Origin: CAZCCC01 sp964497245
Lineage (GTDB): Bacteria > Patescibacteriota > Patescibacteriia > Buchananbacterales > UBA6539
Direction of reading: 5' to 3'
Assembly (NCBI GenBank): GCA_964497245.1
Contig: CAZCCC010000007.1
Coordinates: forward strand, 1 to 45,535
DNA: 45,535 nucleotides
Shown here: in pieces, positions 14,203 through 23,775 of the stretch
How the letters are laid out: each line of letters begins with the position of its first letter
How positions within the stretch are numbered: the first letter of the stretch is position 1
Translations under genes and position numbers: made by a program
Notes under the pieces: generated by a model
The model's database searches: none
What the model saw: the letters and a program-made list of their open reading frames with translations, nothing else
Told to the model about the DNA's origin: nothing

Positions 14203-14817
14203 CTAATTTGTTAGACTTCCAAAAACTAAACCAGAAAGAAGCGAAACATAAAAATAAGCATTGTTGCGGGTTTTTCTATCGCGAAATAGTCCCGCAACAT
14301 ATTTTGGATTATCGTGTTGCTGGCAAGGATAATTATTTTTGTCCCATTCAATTCTAATATCTGCAGGGGAGGAAAAAATTATTCTAAAATAATCTCCAAT
14401 ATAACATATACCTTCCTCAACTTCGGCTGTAATGAAAAAACCGTATTCGGGAGTTGAAGGAAAAAACGGAGAAAAAAAATCAATATTTGAAAACTGTTTA
14501 TACTCTTTTGGCAAAAAATAAATTGGCTGGCCTTCTTCTAAAATGGCAAAAATCTGATAGCTGGAAGGATTGGCATTAAATTCAATTCCATAACCGCCTT
14601 TCGGAAAAGATCCGTCTTCTAAAATTCTGCCCGCCAAAGAAAAACTTCGAGAGGTTTCTATGCCATTAACAATACTTTTTAATGACGAATTAAGGTCGGC
14701 TGAAGATCTTGCCATTCTAAAATTAGCCAAAACAAAAGAAAAAATAATAACAATAACAGATGCCGAAACAATTAATTCAACCATTGTAAATCCCTTGCGA
14801 TTTTTAAAAAAAATCAT
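14203..14817 (-). CDS. Minor prepilin (FimT/GspH-like)
   Basis: A 204-residue prepilin starting MIFFKNRKG, then FTMVELIVSASVIVIIFSFV, with Glu at +5. Next comes the ARSSADLNSSLKSIVNGIETSRSFSLAG region seen in GspH-type pseudopilins and a beta-rich C terminus. Its ATG overlaps the pilD stop by one base (TAATG), showing translational coupling to the peptidase that would process it. Confidence 0.82.
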   Translation of the reverse strand: MIFFKNRKGFTMVELIVSASVIVIIFSFVLANFRMARSSADLNSSLKSIVNGIETSRSFSLAGRILEDGSFPKGGYGIEFNANPSSYQIFAILEEGQPIYFLPKEYKQFSNIDFFSPFFPSTPEYGFFITAEVEEGICYIGDYFRIIFSSPADIRIEWDKNNYPCQQHDNPKYVAGLFRDRKTRNNAYFYVSLLSGLVFGSLTN

Positions 14818-15563
14818 TAGTATAATAAATTAAGATACCAGTTTAAAATTTCTGTACCATAAATAAGAGTGATAAAAGTAGCCAGAGCTAAAAACGGGCC
14901 GAAAGGAATTTGAGAAGACATTTTTTTATTGGAAAAAATCATCAGAAGTATACTCACAAAAGAACCAATCAAATAAGCTAAAAACAAAGCTACTAAAAGC
15001 ATTTTCCAACCAAGCATCAGTCCCATCAGAAAACCAAGTCTGATGTCGCCGTCACCAACCCATTTACCTTTGGAAACAAAAAACTGAAAAGCAAAAAAAA
15101 CACCCCCGATTATCGCTCCTAATAATAAATTCACGAAGCCCAGCCGAAGCATTAAATTAAGCAGTAATGCTGCCACCATGGCGGGAATGCTAACCCTGTC
15201 TAGAATCAGATAATGCTTTAGATCATACACAAAAATTACCAACAAAAAGCAACTGAAGATAATTAAACTGAAAAATTTAAAATTTATTCCAAAGCGTGAA
15301 AAAAGCCAAATAAAAATAATAGCTGTTGCAAGTTCAACTGCCGGATACTGCCAAGATATAGGCCTTCTGCAATTTCGGCATTTCGCCCGTAAAAGTAAAA
15401 AACTGACAACTGGAATGTTATCATGCCAAACAATTTGGTTATTGCAACCCAAACAGACTGAACGTCCAAAAATAAAGGATTTATTTTTCTCAAGCCTAAA
15501 AATGACAACGTTTAAAAAACTGCCCACTATCAAACCTGCTATAAATATTGATATTCCCAACAT
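14817..15563 (-). CDS. pilD: Prepilin peptidase / N-methyltransferase
   Basis: A 248-residue A24 aspartic peptidase with about seven membrane segments. It has the N-terminal GSFLNVVIFRL signature, a cytoplasmic zinc loop with two CxxC pairs (C37/C40, C62/C65), catalytic Asp114 in VYDLKHYLI and Asp173 in the GxGD motif (VGDGDIRLG). It cleaves the G|F/V/Q/M sites of the prepilins here and methylates the new N terminus. It is followed by four minor pilin genes with overlapping ends. Confidence 0.96.
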   Translation of the reverse strand: MLGISIFIAGLIVGSFLNVVIFRLEKNKSFIFGRSVCLGCNNQIVWHDNIPVVSFLLLRAKCRNCRRPISWQYPAVELATAIIFIWLFSRFGINFKFFSLIIFSCFLLVIFVYDLKHYLILDRVSIPAMVAALLLNLMLRLGFVNLLLGAIIGGVFFAFQFFVSKGKWVGDGDIRLGFLMGLMLGWKMLLVALFLAYLIGSFVSILLMIFSNKKMSSQIPFGPFLALATFITLIYGTEILNWYLNLLY

Positions 15564-15665
15564 GATATAATTTTACCTTGATAGCTTAAATTAGGCAAAC
15601 TAGTCAAAAATTTTCAAACATCTTTTTTTACAATTTTGGGCTTAAACTGACCCAATGGATCCATC

Positions 15666-17480
15666 TCAGTTTATTGCAAGCCACTCTGAACGATAATCAA
15701 TGAATCTCCTATATTCATGATTAAATGGAAAAATATCAAGATTAAAAGCGGTAATTAAACAATTCTGTGATTTTTCATTTTGACCCAAAATTAAATATAA
15801 ATAAGCCATATTATAATAATAGCGTGAAGCAATACTTGTCAAAGAATGTTCACTGTTTACATCTATCTTAACCAAATTTCTTAATGACGGAAAATATCCG
15901 CTAAATTCAGCACTTCTGGCTTCTTTTATATCTTCATAAACACGGTGAGTAAAACCGTTTGAGATACTAAACAGTCCCAAATCATTATCTTTCTGTGTCA
16001 CGGCAAAATTCGTATATAAAGACCTATCTTTTATTTGATGAAGAAGATTAAAAAACTTTCTTCTCTTATCTTCAAATTCTAGCTTAAAAAAATCTTCCGG
16101 CAAAGTCAGTTGGACATCTTTGTAGAAAAACTGATGCTCCGATACTATATCTATATCACTGCGATACTTCTCAACTTTTTTTAAATATACCAAGCTAAAT
16201 ATTTCTGTATCACCGGCCATACTTCCGTCTCCCGAAAAATAATAAATACTGCCGGGTTCCATGCTGTCCAAAGTATTTTTAGCATAATCATAAACCAGCC
16301 AAAAATCACTTAAATCAACTTTTTGGTAATTACTCAATAAAAAACTGAAAGGCAACGATATTAATACAAATCCAAAAGCCGCTTTTGTTAAATTCATTGA
16401 TATTCGGCTTTTTAGAATATTTGATAAAAAATTATAAAGATAACTAATAATTACCCCAAACCAAATTACCACAATAAGGAATGCCGGCAGATAATAGACC
16501 CGATAAACATATTCTATCCCGGTAGACCAGCCGAATTTTCGCAAATATATTATTAATATACTGCTGCCGACAAAAATTCCGACACTAAGAAGCGCCACTT
16601 TTTTGTCTTTGATCCATAAATAAACAGCACCGGCAAACGCCAAAATCAATGTAGGCAGATGAAACTGATTTATCACCTCAATAAAAAAATTAAGCATTAA
16701 ACCAAATTTTCCATACTGACTGGCAAAAGGTGAAAAATCATTATACTGTTTTCGCGAAATATGATCAAAAATACCTCTCCAGCTATTAATCGGGCCCCAA
16801 TTAAAATCTGCTCTCTGCCAAGCCCTTAATGGAATATATAAATAAACCAGCAGTCCAAGTATAAATAAAAAAAGCATTAAAAAAACTAATTTAAATTCCT
16901 TGCATATTTTTGGCTTTGTCCATAAAATATATAAAATAAAAAAAGGCATAAGTAAAATCATTGCCGTATGATTAGTCAGACTTAATCCGCATAAAAAAGA
17001 AAACCACATAAGGTATTTTGCTTCTTTTTTCTCTTTCCAATTAATCAGAATCAGAAATAACAAGGCGACAAAAAAAGTATTTAAAGTATAAACCTCGGCA
17101 ATCACGCTTTGCGACCAAAAAATTGAGCTGAAGCTAAACATCAATGAAGAAGAAAAAGAAATTAGTTTGTTCCTAGTGATTTTTTCAATAACTAAATACA
17201 GTAAAGAAATTGTCAGCGCACCAAAAAAAGCCGACATCAAATTTACCCGCCAGGCGATTGTCCCCAATGGAATAAAAGTAAAAATCTTTCCTAAAATCGT
17301 ATAAAGAGGGTAACCAGAAGGATGGGCAATACCAAGAGTATAAGAAGCAGTAATTAATTCTCCGCTATCTTCCGCAGTAACTGTAGGTGCCAAAGTAAAT
17401 AAATAAACTAACATTGGAATAAAAAATGTTAAGCAAAAAAATAAAAAATTTTTTCTAACCATAAAAGTTAATATTTTCAT
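15666..17480 (-). CDS. DUF2723 polytopic membrane protein (probable glycosyltransferase-like)
   Basis: A 604-residue protein with about ten membrane helices. The N-terminal loop LAPTVTAEDSGELITASYTL and the following GIAHPSGYPLYTILGK stretch are the DUF2723 signature, related to GT-C-fold glycosyltransferases with an acidic first loop. The last 200 residues are soluble, with a TPR-like end (YYYNMAYLYLILGQNEKSQ). It overlaps the preceding gene by 4 bp. Placed between the major pilin and pilD, the pair may glycosylate pilins or another surface protein; this is inference from position. Confidence 0.8.
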   Translation of the reverse strand: MKILTFMVRKNFLFFCLTFFIPMLVYLFTLAPTVTAEDSGELITASYTLGIAHPSGYPLYTILGKIFTFIPLGTIAWRVNLMSAFFGALTISLLYLVIEKITRNKLISFSSSLMFSFSSIFWSQSVIAEVYTLNTFFVALLFLILINWKEKKEAKYLMWFSFLCGLSLTNHTAMILLMPFFILYILWTKPKICKEFKLVFLMLFLFILGLLVYLYIPLRAWQRADFNWGPINSWRGIFDHISRKQYNDFSPFASQYGKFGLMLNFFIEVINQFHLPTLILAFAGAVYLWIKDKKVALLSVGIFVGSSILIIYLRKFGWSTGIEYVYRVYYLPAFLIVVIWFGVIISYLYNFLSNILKSRISMNLTKAAFGFVLISLPFSFLLSNYQKVDLSDFWLVYDYAKNTLDSMEPGSIYYFSGDGSMAGDTEIFSLVYLKKVEKYRSDIDIVSEHQFFYKDVQLTLPEDFFKLEFEDKRRKFFNLLHQIKDRSLYTNFAVTQKDNDLGLFSISNGFTHRVYEDIKEARSAEFSGYFPSLRNLVKIDVNSEHSLTSIASRYYYNMAYLYLILGQNEKSQNCLITAFNLDIFPFNHEYRRFIDYRSEWLAIN

Positions 17481-20368
17481 ATTATTTTTTTAAAAATCAC
17501 AAGTCTCCACATATTCATAATTATTTTTTTCTCTTTTATGATTTCAAAGCCGTATTTATTAAAATCAATTATTTTTTTAGAATCAAAATTATTAACATGG
17601 CAATCCTCCCAAATTTGCCCTTTGAATTTAAGCCAAAAAAACCAAACTATCCTAAAAAGCATATTCTCGTTTGGTACACCGATCATTAAATAACCTCCGG
17701 GGCTGATTAAATGGCTTATTTTTATTAAGAGCTTATCTATTTCTAAAATATGCTCCAGTACATCAAAAGCTGTAATCATTTCAAAATTGCCATTAAAAGA
17801 ATCAATATTTTCAGAAAGGTCGGCAACAAAAAATTCAATTTTTTTAAATCTTTTTTTTGCATATTCAATAGAGGATTGAGATATATCTACTCCATAGACC
17901 CTACAATTTGTAAATTCTTGAATAATATTAGTTAAGTCTCCGCTATGGCAGCCGATATCAAGAATCTTTCCTTGCAGGCTGAGATTTTTCAGCTCTGAGA
18001 TAATATGGCTAAATCTTTTTTGGTGCCAAAATTTTTGAAGATAATTGCGACTTATTCCCGCTTCATAATAATCAGGAGGCACTGATAAATGGATACCATT
18101 TAATCTTTCTTTGCTAATGATGTCTCTGCAAAATAACTTTTTGTAAACCACCAGACTAAGAAATAAGAATAAGAAAAATAAGGTTGCAAATGTGAGTATT
18201 AAGCCAACTAAAAAGCCAAATGGCTTATATTTAAATATTATTTCGTTTTTTCCTGAAGGAATATTGACGGCAATAAAAGCATAATTTGCCCTTAATAAAT
18301 CAATTTTTTTACCATTAAGTTTGGCCTGCCATGAGTCAGAAAAACCCTGATTAAAAAAAACATATCCGTCGTGACTAAAATCAGTGTTTATCACTAGACT
18401 CCCAGAACCTTCTCTCAAAATTTTTATATTCTCATCAAAAACTTCTTCATTATTCAAACCAGTCGCCTGCAATATTATTTCCTTTGCGGGATTAAAATCA
18501 AAATCAAATAAGGCTGCAAGCATTTGTTCCTTACCTTCAACCTGTCTTGCATTGAAAACCGCAAAAACTGATGGTAAGAAATAATTGTTTTTATAAATTT
18601 TTAAAGGTGGAAGAAAATCATTCGTGACTTCTTTTACCAAAATCAAATTATCTGATTTAAGTGTCCAAAAAGATAATATATATTTAACACTCTGCATCCC
18701 TAAAATCTTAAGTGTTTTTTCTGAAACCAAAAAATCATCCCCATCTTTTATAAAACCCTGATTTATTGAATTAAACAAGTTATGCAACTCTCTTGAAATC
18801 ATTCCTCCTTCAAGATGCCCCCTATCCTGAGAAGAAGATATATTCCAAAAAACATTAAGGTTTGGTGGTAATAATTCCCGAGCGGCAATAAAATGTGTAA
18901 GATTATTCTGCCAGCCCCCACCAAGCCGATTTATACGCTGCCAAGAATCAGACCAATTAAAACTGTAGATGCGAAAATATTCATTATCTTCTTTTAAAAA
19001 TTTTACACTTTCAGGCTCTTTTAAAAAATATTCCTTATAATTTAATGCACCAAGGTAAGCATAAGCGACAAAGAATAAATCAAATGCAACAAAGATTATT
19101 ACGACTAAAGGCAAAAGCCAATTAATCAACAGATGCTGTGATTTAAAAAAATTAAATCTTTTTAGCCATCGCTTTAAATTACTCCAAAAAAAATCAAAGC
19201 CGAAGCCGGCCAAGGTGGTAAAACAGACCAAATTTAAAATTAAAAATCTCTGAGGAAATCTAAACATTTTAAACCCAGGGATTATCTCCCAAAAAACGAC
19301 AAAAAAAGGATTTAGGTACCCAAAACAAAAGAAAAAGGAAATCAAAATCATTAAAAATAATATTCTTATAATCGGTTTTTTAAAAAAACAAAAGAAAACT
19401 GCTAAAAAAGCAAAAAAGAGGGGTATTAAACCAAAATAAGCATTATTCTCCCAAAAAATACCGACATTTTGCAAATCAAAAAAATAAGTGTTTTCCGCCG
19501 GATTACCCAAAAAATAAGGAGATACAAAATGCTTTAAACTTGATAATGAATAATGAGAACCTGAAAGGTATGAGTAATCCATTGAAATGCTTCGGCTGGA
19601 CATGCTGGCGTAAAAAAAAGTAGGCAGCAACTGAATTGCCGATAAACCAAAAAAAACAACTGCCACTAAAATCCAAGATAAAATTATTTCTTTACTTTTT
19701 TTGAATAAATTATGACTATTTTCAAAAACAGTCCTTAAAACAAAATAAATAAAAACCGAAATAAATGAAATGTAAAAAATCTGAGGATGCCCTGCAAAAA
19801 ACTGCACTACAAAAGACAGGCTTAAAAAAACCAATATTTTTACTTTTGACCTCTTTTCGGCAAAATATCTTTCAACCAAATAAAGCTGGAGGGGAAGCCA
19901 AATTGCGGAATTAATCATGTTTAGATGCTTCAGCCTGAAAATAAAAAAACCGCTGAAGCAAAAAGAAACAGCGGCCAAAAGTGATCCTTGACGGCTTATT
20001 TTTATAATTCGGCAGTAAATATAGCTAAAAAATCCACCGAATAAAAAATTTAAAAATAATCCGACATTGACTGCTAAAAAAAAGGGCAAAAATATGTAAA
20101 GCAAATTAAGCGGATAAAAAACTCCGGCCTGACCTTCAGCTAAAATTGGAAAACCATGAGCCAGCAAATCGGTTAAAAGAAAAAATTCTCCACTTTTAAT
20201 TGAAGATGCTGAGACAAAACGCAATGGCAAATTAAGTTCGGTAAAATCACTGCCGGTAAAATCGCCTGAATAAGGAATCTTCCAGCTAAAAAGATATGGC
20301 GATAAAAATAAAACAACAAGCAACAAAATAAATAAAAATGGGAAGACCTTTTCAAATTTACTTTTCAT
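17477..20368 (-). CDS. YfhO-family membrane protein fused to a SAM methyltransferase
   Basis: This 963-residue protein starts MKSKFEKVFPFLFILLLVVL. Residues about 1-760 form a YfhO-like GT-C membrane protein: many hydrophobic helices, an early acidic loop (GDFTGSDFTELNLP), a large extracytoplasmic domain ending with SDSWQAKLNGKKIDLLRANY and PSGKNEIIFKYKP, and a last membrane span. From about residue 765 a class I methyltransferase begins: motif I GKILDIGCHSG near residue 800, VYGVDIS, ITAFDVLEHILEID and PGGYLMIGVPNEN. YfhO relatives glycosylate lipoteichoic acid or similar polymers. A C-terminal methyltransferase is not part of the standard family, so this is a fusion, perhaps capping or modifying the same glycan. 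Confidence 0.8.
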   Translation of the reverse strand: MKSKFEKVFPFLFILLLVVLFLSPYLFSWKIPYSGDFTGSDFTELNLPLRFVSASSIKSGEFFLLTDLLAHGFPILAEGQAGVFYPLNLLYIFLPFFLAVNVGLFLNFLFGGFFSYIYCRIIKISRQGSLLAAVSFCFSGFFIFRLKHLNMINSAIWLPLQLYLVERYFAEKRSKVKILVFLSLSFVVQFFAGHPQIFYISFISVFIYFVLRTVFENSHNLFKKSKEIILSWILVAVVFFGLSAIQLLPTFFYASMSSRSISMDYSYLSGSHYSLSSLKHFVSPYFLGNPAENTYFFDLQNVGIFWENNAYFGLIPLFFAFLAVFFCFFKKPIIRILFLMILISFFFCFGYLNPFFVVFWEIIPGFKMFRFPQRFLILNLVCFTTLAGFGFDFFWSNLKRWLKRFNFFKSQHLLINWLLPLVVIIFVAFDLFFVAYAYLGALNYKEYFLKEPESVKFLKEDNEYFRIYSFNWSDSWQRINRLGGGWQNNLTHFIAARELLPPNLNVFWNISSSQDRGHLEGGMISRELHNLFNSINQGFIKDGDDFLVSEKTLKILGMQSVKYILSFWTLKSDNLILVKEVTNDFLPPLKIYKNNYFLPSVFAVFNARQVEGKEQMLAALFDFDFNPAKEIILQATGLNNEEVFDENIKILREGSGSLVINTDFSHDGYVFFNQGFSDSWQAKLNGKKIDLLRANYAFIAVNIPSGKNEIIFKYKPFGFLVGLILTFATLFFLFLFLSLVVYKKLFCRDIISKERLNGIHLSVPPDYYEAGISRNYLQKFWHQKRFSHIISELKNLSLQGKILDIGCHSGDLTNIIQEFTNCRVYGVDISQSSIEYAKKRFKKIEFFVADLSENIDSFNGNFEMITAFDVLEHILEIDKLLIKISHLISPGGYLMIGVPNENMLFRIVWFFWLKFKGQIWEDCHVNNFDSKKIIDFNKYGFEIIKEKKIIMNMWRLVIFKKII

Positions 20369-20406
20369 ATATAAATTATAGCATTTTTGATCAACTTTTT
20401 TAAATT

Positions 20407-20437
20407 AATTTAGCCCCGAATAAATCGGGGCTAAATT
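20407..20437 (-). terminator. Hairpin downstream of the major pilin gene
   Basis: AATTTAGCCCCGA and TCGGGGCTAAATT form a 13-bp perfect stem with a 5-nt loop, 24 bp after the pilin stop. No clear U-run follows on the minus strand, so it may protect the abundant pilin mRNA 3' end or attenuate read-through into the membrane protein gene. Confidence 0.6.
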
Positions 20438-20460
20438 GGAAGCTTCCTTTTATGTAAAGA

Positions 20461-20886
20461 TTACTGAATTCCGTCCTGGGATGCAGTCTGCGCTCCGGCA
20501 GGAAGACCGCCGGTTGTCCCTTCTAGAGTAAAAGTAATAGAATAAGCATCAACGCCGGCTGACGTATAAACATAATCTACTCCTGGTGTAGGCGCGGCAG
20601 GCACTAAACCCATATAAGCTCCGGCGCAGCCGGCTGTTCCCCATCCTGCCGTACCCAAGCAAACATAACTGCCGCTGCCCAAAGTAGCTGTCGCAGCAGG
20701 ATAACTACCTTGATCATTAAAGAAAAGCTCTAAAGCAGTTTGAACTTGCTTAATATCAGCAATTCTTTTAGCATCACGAGCCTTTGACCTGGCTGAATTC
20801 AAAGCAACCACTGCCAATGTTGACAAAAGTCCAATTATCGCGATGACTACCAATAATTCTATTAAAGTAAAACCTTTTTTCTTCAT
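20461..20886 (-). CDS. pilA: Major type IV pilin
   Basis: A 141-residue prepilin starting MKKKG, then FTLIELLVVIAIIGLLSTLA, a textbook short leader with Glu at +5. Next comes the ALNSARSKARDAKRIADIKQVQTALELFF helix and DQGSYPAA, as in CPR and Gram-positive pilins. Two Cys (in SYVCLGTAGWG and TAGCAGAY) could form a disulfide. It has its own promoter, a leader hairpin and a very strong ribosome site (AGGAGGTGAG ending 4 bases before ATG), as expected for the main structural subunit. Confidence 0.95.
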   Translation of the reverse strand: MKKKGFTLIELLVVIAIIGLLSTLAVVALNSARSKARDAKRIADIKQVQTALELFFNDQGSYPAATATLGSGSYVCLGTAGWGTAGCAGAYMGLVPAAPTPGVDYVYTSAGVDAYSITFTLEGTTGGLPAGAQTASQDGIQ

Positions 20887-20907
20887 TTTCTCACCTCCTT
20901 TCTTTTT

Positions 20908-20924
20908 TTCGTATGAAATACGAA
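20908..20924. promoter_or_regulatory. pilA leader hairpin
   Basis: TTCGTAT-GAA-ATACGAA is a perfect 7-bp hairpin in the untranslated leader, just upstream of the pilA ribosome site. It could stabilise the mRNA 5' region or affect translation. Confidence 0.4.
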
Positions 20925-20953
20925 ATTCTATTTTAAAAATAACTCTTTTTTTA

Positions 20954-20982
20954 AGTATACTACATAATTAAAAAATCAACAA
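20954..20982 (-). promoter_or_regulatory. pilA promoter
   Basis: On the minus strand TTGTTG (20977-20982) and TATACT (20954-20959) are separated by 17 bp, in the 157-bp gap between pilC and pilA. This is one of the few large gaps in the pilus cluster. Confidence 0.6.
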
Positions 20983-21043
20983 TTATAAATATTTTTATTT
21001 TAATTTTCTGCAGGGGATTACTTACAAATAATTTTAATTTAAT

Positions 21044-22249
21044 TTACAATGCCGCTGCCAAATTATACATTGGCAAAATTACCGCCGCTACCAAAATTCC
21101 AACCGCCACTCCCATAAAAATCATAATTAATGGCTCTATTATTGTTGTAAGATTAGTTACCATGTTATCCACTTCCCTGGAGTAAAAACTTGATAATTTA
21201 TCCAAGATTTCATCAATTCTTCCGGTTTTCTCGCCGATTTTAAGCATCTGAGAAACTATTATAGGAACTTCTTTACTTCTTAAAAAAACCGTTACTATTG
21301 AATTTCCATCTTCGACCTCAAGTTTCGTTTCTTTAATAATTTTTTTGTAAGTTTCATTACCAACAACGTCTGAAACAATATCCAAACTCCTGGTTAAAGA
21401 AACTCCGCCGGTAATCAACGTATGAAGACTTCTGCAAAAACGAATCAGTACTATTTTCTGATAAAGTTTTCCAAATATTGGCCACTTAAGCTTTAAAGTA
21501 TCCCAATAATACGCCCCTCTGGAAGTTGATATTAGTAATCTGATTGAAATAAAAAATACCACTAAAACAATTAAAAGCAACCACCAATAAGTTGATAAAA
21601 AATTGCTGGAGTTAATAAGAATTTTAGTTGAAACAGGGAGATCGGTTCCGGTTTCCATTAGAATTGAGGTAAGCTGAGGAATTACAAAAATCATCATCAG
21701 GGCCGCAACAATTATCAGGCCAGAAATAATAAAAGCGGGATAAATCATTGCTCCCCTTATTTTGGAAATTAAATCGTAATCTTTTTCCTGTTGATCAGCC
21801 AAATAATTTAAGACTTCATCCAACTTACCGGAAGTTTCACCGGATTTGACGATATTTACAAAAAAATCATTAAAAACATGGGGATGGCGAGATAATGATG
21901 CAGAAAATTTTGCTCCACCCTCAACGTCATCGGCAATTTCAGAAATTACCGCTCGCAAAGAAGGATTTTCAGTCTGAGTAACCAAAATTCTAAGTCCCTG
22001 AACCAATGGTATGGTGGCTGAAATTATTACTGAGAGTTGCCTGGAAAAAATTACTAAATCCTTAATTCCTACTCTATTTAAAAATTTCAAGGAGCTATTC
22101 CAATCTTTGGCTTTTTCCTCCTGCAATGAAATTAAAGTTAACCCTTGATCTGATAATATATCAGCGGCAATACTACTTGATACCGATTGGATTAACCCCG
22201 ATAAAGTACTGCCGGATTTATCTTTAACTTTATAGCGAAAATAAGGCAT
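21044..22249 (-). CDS. pilC: Type IV pilus inner-membrane platform protein
   Basis: A 401-residue GspF/PilC protein. N terminus MPYFRYKVKDKSGSTLSG, then two GspF domains (IFSRQLSVIISATIPLVQGL near 90 and FCRSLHTLITGGVSLTRSLD near 270), each followed by membrane helices, and the C-terminal IEPLIMIFMGVAVGILVAAVILPMY. The length is standard. It is the platform that couples PilB (and normally PilT) to pilin insertion. It starts 13 bp after the PilT-like gene. Confidence 0.95.
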   Translation of the reverse strand: MPYFRYKVKDKSGSTLSGLIQSVSSSIAADILSDQGLTLISLQEEKAKDWNSSLKFLNRVGIKDLVIFSRQLSVIISATIPLVQGLRILVTQTENPSLRAVISEIADDVEGGAKFSASLSRHPHVFNDFFVNIVKSGETSGKLDEVLNYLADQQEKDYDLISKIRGAMIYPAFIISGLIIVAALMMIFVIPQLTSILMETGTDLPVSTKILINSSNFLSTYWWLLLIVLVVFFISIRLLISTSRGAYYWDTLKLKWPIFGKLYQKIVLIRFCRSLHTLITGGVSLTRSLDIVSDVVGNETYKKIIKETKLEVEDGNSIVTVFLRSKEVPIIVSQMLKIGEKTGRIDEILDKLSSFYSREVDNMVTNLTTIIEPLIMIFMGVAVGILVAAVILPMYNLAAAL

Positions 22250-22262
22250 AAATAATCATAAA

Positions 22263-23333
22263 TTAACTTCTGGCTATTGACCTAAAATTTTCTTTGTCAC
22301 TTGCATATTCCAACGCTTTATCAACCGCAACTTCATGGATTAAGACCAGCTCTGCTAAAGATTGGTCCATAGAGACCATTCCTTCCTCTCGTGAACTTTG
22401 TAAAACTGTAGTCAGTTGCTTGGTTTTTCCTTCTTTAATGAGGGAACGAACAGCTTCAGTAGCGAGAAGGACTTCCGCTGCTAAAACCAAGCCACCGCCG
22501 CGTCGGGGTACTAATCGCTGAGAAATTATAGAAATAAGACTATCAGCCAATAACATCCCCGCTCTTTCTTTTTCCTGTGCAGGAAAAGATGAAATAATTT
22601 CCTCAATGGCCTGAGTTGAAGAAGTTGCATCCATTATTATAAAAGCCAAACGTCCAGAATTGGCAAATTCAACCGCCAAGGGAACGGCTTCTTGTTCAGA
22701 ATTAACACCGACAGAAATTACATCTACATCCGATTGTTGGGCTGATCTGATTGCTTCGGCAAAAGAAATGGCATCACGACCGACTTCCCTCTGTTCTATT
22801 ATGCTTTTTTGATTAGTAAATAAATATTCTATCGGTTTCTCAATTACTATAATGTTTTTATTTCTTTTCCTGTTTATCTCCTCAATTATGGAATTTACCG
22901 TGGTGCTGCGACCAGAATCATATGGACCGCAAACTGCTATTAATCCTGAATTTTTCTCCGGCAAGCTATGAACTGATTTTGGTAATCCTAAACTCAATAA
23001 AGCCGGGATCTTTCCGTAAATGACTTTCAAAGAAGCAGATAAAAATCCTTTTTGAAAGAAAAAATTTATTTTAAACCTGAATTTTTTGTTCAACTCTTTA
23101 GTAAATACTATTTCTTTATTCTTTGTCAATTCCTGCATTTGTGAAATTTCAAGCCAACTTTCAGCAAGCTGCCTTAAAAAATCATCTGTCACTATAGCTT
23201 CATCGGGGAGCTCTAAAAGTTTTTCATCAATCCTTAAAACAGGAAAAGAACCCACAGTCAAATGAATGTTTGATGCTTTTTTCTTTGCGGCAATAGTTAA
23301 AATTTTATCAATGACAGAATCTGCTGATGCCAT
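22263..23333 (-). CDS. PilT-like protein with degenerate ATPase motifs
   Basis: A 356-residue protein that aligns with PilT end to end (IHLTVGSFPVLRIDEKL; QREVGRD; FAEAIRSAQQ; SLISIISQRLVPRRGGG; AAEVLLATEAVRSLI). Every catalytic motif is altered. Walker A is GPYDSGRST (residues 136-144, Arg142 replacing Lys). The Asp box is IEKPIEY (Lys166 replacing Asp). Walker B is ISVGVNSE (Val210 replacing Glu). The His box is MDATSS (Asp235 replacing His). The fold core looks intact, with no stops, so this is likely a maintained, catalytically dead paralogue rather than a pseudogene. A regulatory or structural role at the pilus platform is inference. Confidence 0.85.
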   Translation of the reverse strand: MASADSVIDKILTIAAKKKASNIHLTVGSFPVLRIDEKLLELPDEAIVTDDFLRQLAESWLEISQMQELTKNKEIVFTKELNKKFRFKINFFFQKGFLSASLKVIYGKIPALLSLGLPKSVHSLPEKNSGLIAVCGPYDSGRSTTVNSIIEEINRKRNKNIIVIEKPIEYLFTNQKSIIEQREVGRDAISFAEAIRSAQQSDVDVISVGVNSEQEAVPLAVEFANSGRLAFIIMDATSSTQAIEEIISSFPAQEKERAGMLLADSLISIISQRLVPRRGGGLVLAAEVLLATEAVRSLIKEGKTKQLTTVLQSSREEGMVSMDQSLAELVLIHEVAVDKALEYASDKENFRSIARS

Positions 23334-23352
23334 AATATATTTAATTATTCTG

Positions 23353-23727
23353 TTATTTTATTAAATTTTTAATTTTTTTTATTACTTCGGAGGGCATAAA
23401 GTGAGCCTTGATTAAGTAGTCGCTAGCTCCCAATTCAAGACCTTTTTTAACTTCATTTTTTTGGCTTAAATTAGTTAAAAGTATAACTGGAATATCTTTC
23501 AATTTTTTGTCTGATTTTAAAAATCTTAAAATCTCAAATCCATCCATTTTAGGCAATACAATATCTAGAAGAATCAAGTCGGGTTTTTTTTCTTTAATCA
23601 TTCTTTGACCCTTTTCCCCGTCAAGGGCTAAAAAAACTTCAAAATTATCCATACTTAACTTGGTCGCATAAAGTTCTGCTAAAAATTCATCGTCCTCAAT
23701 TAATAAGATTTTCTTTTTACTAGGCAT
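23353..23727 (-). CDS. Single-domain response regulator
   Basis: A 124-residue CheY-like receiver domain with acidic pair D12/D13 (IEDDEF), phospho-acceptor Asp55 (LILLDIVLP), Thr85 (ILLTN) and Lys107 (YLIKAHF). There is no output domain. It lies between pilB and the PilT-like gene, as PilG/PilH-type regulators do elsewhere, and probably tunes pilus extension by binding a partner. No histidine kinase is seen in the window. Confidence 0.92.
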   Translation of the reverse strand: MPSKKKILLIEDDEFLAELYATKLSMDNFEVFLALDGEKGQRMIKEKKPDLILLDIVLPKMDGFEILRFLKSDKKLKDIPVILLTNLSQKNEVKKGLELGASDYLIKAHFMPSEVIKKIKNLIK

Positions 23728-23775
23728 AATTTTAATCTATAATTTTTAATATAAAATATAATTTATTTAGTCAGA

